NCBI GenBank assembly: GCA_030152605.1
Contig: JASLJB010000006.1
Location: 1-5,673 of the forward strand
DNA length: 5,673 nucleotides
Direction: 5' to 3'
Origin: Acinetobacter sp.
GTDB lineage: Bacteria > Pseudomonadota > Gammaproteobacteria > Pseudomonadales > Moraxellaceae
Shown: one piece after another, positions 1-5,229 of the stretch
Layout: each line of letters opens with the position of its first letter
Numbering within the stretch: position 1 is the stretch's first letter
Notes under the pieces: model-generated
The model's input: only the letters and a program-made list of their open reading frames with translations
Databases searched by the model: none
What the model was told of the DNA's origin: nothing
Program-made: the position numbers and the translations under genes

Positions 1-84
1 GCGGCGGAGAGCTATATCGAGATCGCGAAGAAAATTGCAGCACAACTCCCGCAACAACAGAAAAATCCACAACGCATTTTCTAA
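1..84 (+). CDS. apbC: C-terminal end of probable iron-sulfur cluster carrier ApbC/Mrp (5' part outside window)
   Basis: Frame 1 is open from the window edge and ends at TAA 82-84, giving 27 residues: AAESYIEIAKKIAAQLPQQQ, then a short polar tail ending QRIF. The alternation of A, Y, I and a final 'iA-x-x-iAAQL' helix resembles the last helix of Mrp/ApbC P-loop ATPases, which carry and deliver Fe-S clusters in the cytoplasm. No catalytic motif is visible because the Walker motifs and the CxxC pair would lie upstream of the window. The assignment leans on this tail plus the neighbouring dcd, since apbC and dcd are near neighbours in Acinetobacter as I recall. Another cytoplasmic protein ending in an amphipathic helix cannot be excluded. 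The coding end itself is more certain than the name. Confidence 0.5.
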   Translation, partial: AAESYIEIAKKIAAQLPQQQKNPQRIF

Positions 85-94
85 TCCGCTTGAT

Positions 95-130
95 CCGTAG
101 CTGTAAGCGCATGAGCGCTTGCGGTTACGG
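95..130 (+). terminator. Strong hairpin between convergent genes; candidate transcript end or RNA-stabilising stem
   Basis: Left arm CCGTAGCTGTAAGCGC (95-110), loop ATGA (111-114), right arm GCGCTTGCGGTTACGG (115-130). In plus-strand RNA all 16 positions pair: 13 Watson-Crick and 3 G-U. In minus-strand RNA the three G-U positions become A-C mismatches, so the fold favours the apbC transcript. It begins 10 bases after the apbC stop and ends 5 bases before the stop of the convergent DUF2062 gene. No T-run follows on either strand, so it is not a textbook intrinsic terminator. It may instead protect the 3' end or act with Rho. Confidence 0.5.
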
Positions 131-135
131 CATGC

Positions 136-699
136 TTAAAGTTGTTGGCTGAGGCTGTTGGGGGTGCCGTAGCGTCGTTGCCAAGCACGCACCAATTGCC
201 AATGCCAGAGCAGATAACTCAAGCCACTCAGGAGCAATGCGATACAGGTCGCTTCGATCAACAATCCCGTGGCCAAGATCTTGGCGATACTCAGATCCAG
301 TGGGCCATGTCCCCAATGCAAAATCCAATCCTGCAACTGCACTAATAAAGCTTTAAGTCTCTCGATGTTCAGCATCGGTGCCTGAAAGATTTTACTGCCG
401 ATCCAAAACCCAGTCCAAATAATCGGCACAAAGGTTACAGGGTTCATCAGCCATGCCAGCAGTAGCGCAATTGGTAAATTGACTTGTAATAGCAATACGC
501 TGAGCAGGATCAAGAGACTATGTAAGGGGATCGGAAGGATGCCCCAAAAGCTGCCGATGAAAATGGCGATCGCGATGGAACGTCGGTTGATATACCACAG
601 CTTAGGGTTGCTGGCGCGATCCCCAAAAATCCGCATGATCTTGAGTGCTTTGACGTGTTCAGGGCGGGGGAGCCAAGTTTGCAGAAAAGGCTTGAACAT
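136..699 (-). CDS. DUF2062 family inner-membrane protein
   Basis: This 187-residue protein has the layout of the DUF2062 family. A cytoplasmic-looking, basic N-terminus (residues 1-40) ends in NRRSIA. A first hydrophobic segment (about 42-70) contains the family signature FIGSFWGILPIPLHS. A second segment (about 75-102) contains the conserved LMNPVT motif (N86-P87-T89). An amphipathic stretch (108-130) is followed by a last hydrophobic segment (about 137-165) and a basic tail. The length is normal for single-domain members. The biochemical role of DUF2062 is unknown to me; some members are fused to glycosyltransferases, which hints at envelope work. The gene converges on apbC and is divergent from the exporter at 1104. 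The start ATG (complement of 697-699) fits the conserved N-terminus, although the ribosome binding site before it is weak. Confidence 0.85.
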   Translation of the reverse strand: MFKPFLQTWLPRPEHVKALKIMRIFGDRASNPKLWYINRRSIAIAIFIGSFWGILPIPLHSLLILLSVLLLQVNLPIALLLAWLMNPVTFVPIIWTGFWIGSKIFQAPMLNIERLKALLVQLQDWILHWGHGPLDLSIAKILATGLLIEATCIALLLSGLSYLLWHWQLVRAWQRRYGTPNSLSQQL

Positions 700-1103
700 A
701 AGGGCGCGAAGCTGTTGAGCAAGAAGTGCGGTATTTTGCCTGAATGTGGAATAAATCTACAGTTTTTTTACACCGCGTAAAGTAATTTAAGCATGCTTTC
801 ATTGCACCTTGTTGATGTTACATTTCACGCTGATGCTCGGTTGCAACTGATCTCTGAGGCAGTGCGCTTGTCAGCATAGTGTTTAGGATCTATCACCGCT
901 CAAATCCAAATTCGGTATGGATCGTGTAAACGACACTGCCGACTACAAATTATAATAAAACAAGTTTGGTGGAGCTATCTCAGTGAAAGTGATCAATAAA
1001 AATAAATATCCTTCAATTTGGTTATGTTGTCTTACAATTCAGCTTTTGCGAGCAACGTGAATCTGTCCTAACCTGCCTTGACTATAAAGATTGAGGTCAA
1101 TGG
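700..1103. other. Gene-free divergent intergenic region (about 400 bases)
   Basis: No convincing coding region, tRNA or insertion sequence was seen here on either strand. The stretch should hold the promoters of the minus-strand DUF2062 gene and the plus-strand LysE-type gene. A perfect -10 box, TATAAT, lies at 951-956 on the plus strand, but no good -35 box stands 16-18 bases upstream. A second possibility is TTCAAT (1012-1017) with TACAAT (1033-1038), a short 15-base spacer. One copy of the recurring word AGTGTTTAG is at 878-886. From about 940 to 1040 the DNA is clearly AT-rich. Confidence 0.6.
745..775 (-). promoter_or_regulatory. Possible weak sigma70 promoter for the DUF2062 gene
   Basis: Reading the minus strand, TTTACG is followed after about 16 bases by TAGATT, some 50 bases upstream of the DUF2062 start. 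Both hexamers are only partial matches to TTGACA and TATAAT, so this is a tentative call made by eye. Confidence 0.25.
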
Positions 1104-1697
1104 ATGATTTCATGGTTTTTTATTGCAATGGTGGTCACGGTGTTGTTGACACCCGGACCCACCAACACTTTACTGGCGTCGTCAGGGATTCAGGTTGGCG
1201 TGCGTCGTTCTTTGATGCTAGTACCCGCGGAAACATTGGGTTATTTAGTATCGATCACCCTATGGGGTGTTTTAATCGGTTCTGTTTCGGGAAAGTATCC
1301 TGCTATTCCCTCCATATTAAAATTATTCAGTGCCAGCTATATTTTATTTCTCGCCTTTAAACTGTGGAAAAATAGCACAGATGATCTCGATGCAACGGTG
1401 TTGAGTATTCGCGCCCGTGAACTGTTTTGCGCCACCTTACTTAATCCCAAAGCTTTACTATTTGCTTCGGCAATTTTTCCGCCAATCGTCTGGAAACATT
1501 CAGTCGCCTATACCTCGCATATGCTGATGTTTGTCTGCCTGATTGTACCGATCGCGATTTTATGGACCTGCATCGGATCGATCTTGGTGAAAAATGATCA
1601 GAAATGGTTGACCCAGAATAACTTACAACGCTCAGCCTCAGTGCTGTTGGTATTTTTCTGTATTCCACTCAGTTATTCAGCCCTGACCAGTTTGTAA
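1104..1697 (+). CDS. LysE/RhtB family amino-acid (metabolite) exporter
   Basis: The 197-residue protein is almost entirely hydrophobic and has the size and motifs of the LysE/RhtB superfamily of inner-membrane exporters, which expel amino acids or related metabolites using the proton gradient. Visible family marks are the first helix ending in TPGPTNTLL (residues 16-24; the family's PGP motif), a following G-x-R-R loop (32-35), and LLNPKALLF (112-120; the conserved NPK motif) with the downstream FPP (125-127). Hydrophobic segments lie roughly at 4-24, 38-60, 68-88, 107-127, 138-161 and 178-195, consistent with six helices. The start at 1104 is set by GAGG (1093-1096) seven bases upstream and by an in-frame TGA at 1092-1094. 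The ATG at 1100 is in another frame. The substrate cannot be read from the sequence. No clear terminator separates it from dcd, 139 bases downstream. Confidence 0.85.
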   Translation: MISWFFIAMVVTVLLTPGPTNTLLASSGIQVGVRRSLMLVPAETLGYLVSITLWGVLIGSVSGKYPAIPSILKLFSASYILFLAFKLWKNSTDDLDATVLSIRARELFCATLLNPKALLFASAIFPPIVWKHSVAYTSHMLMFVCLIVPIAILWTCIGSILVKNDQKWLTQNNLQRSASVLLVFFCIPLSYSALTSL

Positions 1698-1710
1698 ATT
1701 TGATACTGTG

Positions 1711-1744
1711 CAACAGTGCTAAGGCTTGAGTTTGAGGACTGTTG
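1711..1744 (+). other. Weak inverted repeat after the exporter gene
   Basis: CAACAGT (1711-1717) and ACTGTTG (1738-1744) are a perfect 7-base inverted repeat with a 20-base loop. It starts 13 bases after the exporter stop. There is no T-run, so termination here is doubtful and read-through into dcd is possible. Confidence 0.25.
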
Positions 1745-1760
1745 TTGCGATTCGAGCGGA

Positions 1761-1779
1761 TTGAAAAGATTTCTTTCAA
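1761..1779. promoter_or_regulatory. Palindromic operator candidate upstream of dcd
   Basis: TTGAAAAGATTTCTTTCAA is an imperfect palindrome with perfect 6-base outer arms (TTGAAA/TTTCAA) and a further symmetric A/T pair inside. It lies 57 bases before the dcd start, where a repressor site could act. Acinetobacter lacks a classical LexA and uses UmuDAb, whose reported box also has TTGAAA/TTTCAA-like arms. The spacing here appears shorter, so the link is only a suggestion. Confidence 0.3.
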
Positions 1780-1836
1780 GCTGATTTTACGTTAAAGTAC
1801 AGCGCAATAAGTGTTTAGTAATTTTGAGATATTTAA

Positions 1837-2406
1837 ATGAGCATCAAGTCTGATCGTTGGATTCGCGAGATGAGCGAAAAACACGGCATGATCGAACCAT
1901 ACGCAGCCAATCAAGTCCGCCTGAATGAACAAGGCGAAAAAATTGTCTCTTATGGCGTATCAAGTTACGGTTATGACGTGCGCTGTGCACCAGAGTTCAA
2001 AGTCTTTACCAATGTTCACTCGGTGATTGTCGATCCAAAAAACTTCGACTCGAACAGCTTTATCAATGTGGACTCGGATGTCTGTATTATCCCACCAAAC
2101 TCTTTTGCCTTGGCACGTACGGTGGAGTATTTCCGTATTCCACGTAATGTCTTGACCATCTGCCTAGGCAAATCGACTTATGCACGCTGTGGCATCATCG
2201 TCAACGTCACCCCGCTTGAGCCAGAGTGGGAAGGTCACGTGACTTTAGAGTTTTCCAACACCACCAACTTGCCAGCGCGAATCTATGCCGGTGAAGGTGT
2301 CGCACAAATGCTGTTCTTTGAAAGCGATGAAGTCTGCGAAACCTCATACAAAGATCGTGGTGGTAAATACCAAGGTCAAACGGGTGTGACTTTACCGAAG
2401 GCTTAA
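1837..2406 (+). CDS. dcd: dCTP deaminase
   Basis: This cytoplasmic enzyme hydrolyses dCTP to dUTP and ammonia, feeding dUTPase and thymidylate synthase for dTTP supply. The 189 residues match the family length (the E. coli enzyme has about 193). Visible motifs are SSYGYDVR (42-49), PPNSFALART (86-95), GKSTYARCG (111-119), PLEPEWEGHVTLEFSN (126-141) and the C-terminal nucleotide-covering segment KYQGQTGVTLPK. By alignment with E. coli Dcd (S111, R115, E138), the active-site residues are S113, R117 and the general base E138; all are present. The start is fixed by an in-frame TAA immediately before the ATG (1834-1836). The ribosome site is weak (GAG at 1826-1828). The sequence is of the Acinetobacter/Moraxellaceae type. 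A strong terminator follows, so dcd is separated from the exported-protein genes. Confidence 0.97.
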   Translation: MSIKSDRWIREMSEKHGMIEPYAANQVRLNEQGEKIVSYGVSSYGYDVRCAPEFKVFTNVHSVIVDPKNFDSNSFINVDSDVCIIPPNSFALARTVEYFRIPRNVLTICLGKSTYARCGIIVNVTPLEPEWEGHVTLEFSNTTNLPARIYAGEGVAQMLFFESDEVCETSYKDRGGKYQGQTGVTLPKA

Positions 2407-2472
2407 GTTTTTATCTAAACCACGGCCTACTGGTCATGCGGATCATGCATGTACGTCAAGCCATGTGCTGTC

Positions 2473-2507
2473 AAAAAAGTAAATCGAGTTCGGTTTACTT
2501 TTTTTTT
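2473..2507 (+). terminator. Rho-independent terminator of dcd (bidirectional shape)
   Basis: AAAAAAGTAAA (2473-2483) pairs with TTTACTTTTTT (2494-2504). The inner TCG/CGG extends the stem to 14 pairs around the loop AGTT (2487-2490). A run of nine T (2499-2507) overlaps and follows the right arm. The stem is AT-rich except near the loop. The A-run on the left arm would give a U-run for minus-strand transcripts as well. It begins 66 bases after the dcd stop. Confidence 0.9.
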
Positions 2508-2690
2508 GTCCTGTTTAACACCGTGTGAATAAATATAACAAAACGCGTGTTAAAAAAATTGTAAAGAGAGATGTTGACTTAGTGGTTTGAATATCCGTGG
2601 TTTTTTTAATAAATCAGCATTGTATTTTTTATAAAAGCAATTTTTTAACATTACACTTGTCGGAAATATCCATTAAATCCTGTTTTGACT

Positions 2691-2719
2691 TTGCCTTTAA
2701 AATCAGAAATCACTATGAT
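2691..2719 (+). promoter_or_regulatory. Sigma70-like promoter for the exported-protein operon
   Basis: TTGCCT (2691-2696) and TATGAT (2714-2719) are separated by 17 bases, with 4/6 and 5/6 matches to consensus and an AT-rich upstream flank. The predicted transcription start is near 2726, leaving a 5' leader of about 230 nt before the ATG at 2955. A second TTGACT at 2685-2690 is 23 bases from the -10 box, too far to be its partner. Confidence 0.55.
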
Positions 2720-2855
2720 GAAAAATCACGCTTATAAAGTGTGACCAAGACATTAAAACTTGAATAGAGTATGTAACACATCTCGACAGTTTGGCACTGA
2801 GGCCGTGAGCAATACCAGGACTTGTATTGGGTCGATGTTGAGTCACTTGCGATGC

Positions 2856-2891
2856 AGTGTTTAGAGCAAGTGTTTAGAAAAAGTACTTAGA
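2856..2891 (+). repeat. Three tandem 10-base repeats with a 13-base period in the operon leader
   Basis: Copies are AGTGTTTAGA (2856-2865), AGTGTTTAGA (2869-2878) and AGTACTTAGA (2882-2891), separated by 3-base spacers. The first two are identical and the third differs at two positions. They lie downstream of the predicted promoter and 64-99 bases before the start codon. Confidence 0.75.
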
Positions 2892-2932
2892 AACTACTGA
2901 AGAATATCCAATAAAAATATGGTGCGGAGCAT

Positions 2933-2975
2933 CGTATAAACTCGGAAGGTCAAGATGACTATACTTTCTTATACG
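2933..2975 (+). promoter_or_regulatory. Inverted repeat enclosing the ribosome site and start codon of the first exported-protein gene
   Basis: CGTATAA (2933-2939) is perfectly complementary to TTATACG (2969-2975). The 29-base loop contains GGAAGG (2944-2949) and the ATG (2955-2957). An alternative shorter pairing joins GTATA (2934-2938) with TATAC (2960-2964). The stem is AU-rich and marginal in strength, so a regulatory role is only possible. Confidence 0.3.
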
Positions 2976-4430
2976 CGAACCTTTGAGAAAACCACGCTGG
3001 CCAGTGTGCTGGGTCTGTGTTTAAGTGCGAATGTTTTTGCGCTTGAAGCTTTGTCAGATGACCGTCTTAGTGAGACCACTGGCGAAGGGATTGCGATGTT
3101 GCCGCAGGATGCCTACTTTGTATTTCGTGGGGCGGGTGCCAACGAAAGCAAGGAGCAACTTTTTAAAGACCGTCAAAAAGATACGGGGTATTTTCACTTT
3201 ATTCCTGTCGGGCCGCTGACGCTTGCCGCGCAAGACACCAACAAAGACGGTGTGGTGAATGCCAGTGATCATAGTGTGGGCAAGGCGGATTTATATCTCT
3301 ACGGCTTGGCATTGTCCAAGTCGGATAACGATAGCAATAGTCGACTCGCCGCAACGGAAGACGTGGCCAAAATCCGCAGTTGGGGAACTGCCGCCAACCC
3401 TTGGGTACTCAATGTTTTGACCGAGACCAATGTACCGAATTTTGGCGCAAGTAATTGTACGGGCGCGACCGATCCGAGTTGCCAAGTTTCTTATATGAGT
3501 TTTGAGGCGCCCTTGTATGAGGCTGGCGCGCGTGATCCTGCGGGCGCGGATGCCTATCAGCTAAAGCTGGCCACATGGCTTGATGCCTTTGCGTTGGATC
3601 AAAACAAACCCGTCGGGGATAGTAACTTATATCATTTGGGCGAGAAGCCGGGCACATCAGATCCGACGCGCGCCAATCGGTTACGTTTACAAGCCATTTG
3701 GAATAATTTCAGCCTCAATGGCAGTCGGGTGCAAGTCTTTCAAACCTTGGGTGGCGCCAGCAACAGTGCTGGGATGAGTGTGTTTTATAACAACACTTTA
3801 GGCGTTGCAGCATTACTGCGACTAAATAGCGGTGATGGCAATGCGCTGCGCACGGATACAGGTACACAAAATGTATTGCGCCTGAGTACACGAGAAAGCA
3901 GCGATAGTCAAAACCTACAAACCCCGGCCATCAATAATACTGCGGCACCGAACTTTGATCCTAACGAAGGCATTTTTATTCAAAACTTAAATGCCAACAT
4001 CGTACTCGGTTCGCTTTATCAGCCACTGATCTTGGGCTCAGATGGCAAGAACTTTAGCCTTGAGTTGGCACGGATTCCAAATAAAGCAGAGATTTATAAG
4101 AAGATTTATATCGACTATGACAACCCCAACAGCAGCAGCTACACCGGTTCAGTGTGTAACATCTATCAGTGTGGCAGTAATGGACTCAAGGGTTATCAAG
4201 GCAATAACGCCACACACAGCAGTATCAGCATCGGTTCAACCGAGTACGATGCCGCGAGAAACCAACTTAGCGCTTATAAAGGCGCAGATGCTATCGGGAT
4301 TTCTTTTGGCGCGCCGGTTTATATGCAGAAAAATGAGCCAAAACTACCGAGCATCTCACAGAACATGGGCTCTGGTGTGATCGATGGTGTGCTGATTCAG
4401 CATATGAAAATCACCACCAAAGGCTTATAG
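2955..4430 (+). CDS. Exported FilA-like protein of unknown function, first gene of surface-protein operon
   Basis: The 491 residues begin with a Sec signal peptide: polar n-region with R8 and K12, hydrophobic core 13-25, and likely cleavage after VFA (27-29). The mature start, LEALSDDRLSETTGEGI (30-46), carries the motif shared with the two following proteins. Residues 94-105 (DTNKDGVVNASD) match a 12-residue EF-hand/dockerin-type calcium loop. Two cysteine pairs, C168/C176 and C401/C406, could form disulfides in the periplasm. The rest is rich in N, S, G and short alternating hydrophobic strands, as in beta-rich envelope proteins; no enzyme motif was recognised. The ribosome site AAGG (2946-2949) is 5 bases before the ATG. 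Position after dcd suggests the Acinetobacter fil (putative pilus assembly) locus, but that name rests on memory of gene order. The next gene starts 12 bases after the stop. Confidence 0.8.
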   Translation: MTILSYTRTFEKTTLASVLGLCLSANVFALEALSDDRLSETTGEGIAMLPQDAYFVFRGAGANESKEQLFKDRQKDTGYFHFIPVGPLTLAAQDTNKDGVVNASDHSVGKADLYLYGLALSKSDNDSNSRLAATEDVAKIRSWGTAANPWVLNVLTETNVPNFGASNCTGATDPSCQVSYMSFEAPLYEAGARDPAGADAYQLKLATWLDAFALDQNKPVGDSNLYHLGEKPGTSDPTRANRLRLQAIWNNFSLNGSRVQVFQTLGGASNSAGMSVFYNNTLGVAALLRLNSGDGNALRTDTGTQNVLRLSTRESSDSQNLQTPAINNTAAPNFDPNEGIFIQNLNANIVLGSLYQPLILGSDGKNFSLELARIPNKAEIYKKIYIDYDNPNSSSYTGSVCNIYQCGSNGLKGYQGNNATHSSISIGSTEYDAARNQLSAYKGADAIGISFGAPVYMQKNEPKLPSISQNMGSGVIDGVLIQHMKITTKGL

Positions 4431-4442
4431 GGGAGCAGCATC

Positions 4443-5156
4443 ATGAAGAAACTACTATTCTTGCTGAGTGTGCTTGCTTCAGCGACCAGTGCACAGGCCG
4501 GTTTGATCGCACTCGACAATCAAGCCTTAGGTGAAGTACAAGGTCAGGCGGGGGCCGATCTGTCATTAAAGTTGGCACTCAATCAAACTGCAAATGGTCA
4601 GTTTGATAGCAATCTGTGTAAGGACCGTGCCTATTGTCATATCGCGTTGAGCCTGAACAATCGTTATGTGCAGCGTCAAAATGGCGATACTGATCTGTCT
4701 TGGAGCCGACCGGACAGCAATTCCGGGCGCAAGTTATGGTTGGTGTTTAAGGGCGTGCAGGGCAGTCTCAATATCCAAAAGCTCGGTTTGGATGGCGTCG
4801 ATCTTGGCTATCGCAATAAAAACAATACTGAGATCTTAAAGCCGTCGATGCAGTTAAGTTTCTCTGCGGCGATGCCGATTCAGATCCGCAACTTTGGTTT
4901 TGAGGCGATATCGATCGAGCAAGATAACTTTCAAAGCTCCAGTGTCGATGCCGGCAGCAGCGCTAACGCGGCCGATCATGGCTATCTCAAAGCCAATACC
5001 TATTCCAGTGCTGCTGCGGATATGAGCAGCGGCAAGTCTTCACAGTTTGATAAAAATAAGGAAGTTGGTTTTACCGGCATGATGATCCACGGCAATATGG
5101 CCTTGAATGGAAAAGTCATGGTGTTTAGTTGCGATGGCAGTCACCCACGCTGTTAA
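4443..5156 (+). CDS. Exported Fil-cluster-like protein of unknown function, second gene of operon
   Basis: The 237-residue protein has a classic signal peptide (KK at 2-3, hydrophobic 4-14, cleavage after AQA, 17-19). The mature protein opens with GLIALDNQALGEVQGQAGAD (20-39), the motif shared with both neighbours, then strand-like segments such as LSLKLALN (40-47) and KLWLVFKG. Cysteines form two close pairs, C59/C65 and C230/C237, the last being the final residue. The segment at 208-225 (GMMIHGNMALNGK within it) loosely resembles the C-terminal end of the preceding protein, hinting at distant relationship. The ribosome site GGGGAG (4430-4435) is strong, seven bases before the ATG, and overlaps the last base of the upstream stop codon, so translation is probably coupled. 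No catalytic motif is recognised. Envelope or surface location is inferred from the signal peptide and context. Confidence 0.8.
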   Translation: MKKLLFLLSVLASATSAQAGLIALDNQALGEVQGQAGADLSLKLALNQTANGQFDSNLCKDRAYCHIALSLNNRYVQRQNGDTDLSWSRPDSNSGRKLWLVFKGVQGSLNIQKLGLDGVDLGYRNKNNTEILKPSMQLSFSAAMPIQIRNFGFEAISIEQDNFQSSSVDAGSSANAADHGYLKANTYSSAAADMSSGKSSQFDKNKEVGFTGMMIHGNMALNGKVMVFSCDGSHPRC

Positions 5157-5171
5157 ACGCTAAACAGCGTT
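5147..5171 (+). other. Two mutually exclusive hairpins at the stop codon of the second operon gene
   Basis: ACGCTGTT (5147-5154) pairs with AACAGCGT (5163-5170), an 8-base stem whose left arm covers the last codons and enters the TAA. Alternatively AACGCT (5156-5161) pairs with AGCGTT (5166-5171), a 6-base stem with a 4-base loop. There is no T-run, so it is not a typical terminator. The 73-base gap it opens (5157-5229) is the only long gap inside the operon. Confidence 0.4.
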
Positions 5172-5229
5172 CGGCATGCAGATCAAGCTGGATCGGCCGC
5201 AGCCCAGTACGGATTCCAAGGATGAAATA

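Larger units (their letters stand above)
2407..2954. other. AT-rich intergenic region and leader before the exported-protein operon (548 bases)
   Basis: No gene was found here. The first 100 bases hold the dcd terminator. Bases about 2511-2690 are very AT-rich, with several A- and T-runs, which could serve as UP-element, bent DNA or H-NS-type binding DNA upstream of the promoter at 2691-2719. The remaining 230 bases, about 2726-2954, are predicted to be transcribed leader. They carry a 13-base-period tandem repeat (2856-2891), a 7-base inverted repeat overlapping it (2844-2872), and an inverted repeat enclosing the ribosome site and start codon (2933-2975). Confidence 0.6.

Noticed and set aside
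142..718. Plus-strand open frames lying over the DUF2062 gene
   Set aside because: They are antisense to a gene with clear family motifs, have compositions unlike real proteins, and lack ribosome sites.
510..722. Minus-strand 70-residue frame overlapping the start of the DUF2062 gene
   Set aside because: It is a shifted-frame shadow of the DUF2062 coding sequence with no recognisable domain.
700..1103. Possible tRNA or small RNA gene in the divergent gap
   Set aside because: No cloverleaf, TTCRANY box or terminator-like hairpin with a T-run could be found by eye.
1091..1360. 89-residue frame beginning 13 bases before the exporter
   Set aside because: It runs in another frame over the exporter, starts at TTG without a ribosome site, and shows none of the transporter's motifs.
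2433..2462. Short GGTCATGC/GGATCATGC near-repeat after dcd
   Set aside because: It is only two short imperfect copies with no hairpin or link to a known element; likely chance.
1002..2908. Repeated AATATCC words in the intergenic regions
   Set aside because: A 7-base word in AT-rich DNA is expected to recur. A copy also lies inside the second exported-protein gene, and the flanks do not align.
3025..4380. Several 64-112 residue frames on both strands within the first exported-protein gene
   Set aside because: All overlap a 491-residue frame that has a signal peptide, a good ribosome site and operon spacing; none has independent support.
5175..5200. Possible stem using the two GATC sites in the gap before the third exported-protein gene
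   Set aside because: Only four central pairs form and the flanks do not extend the stem.
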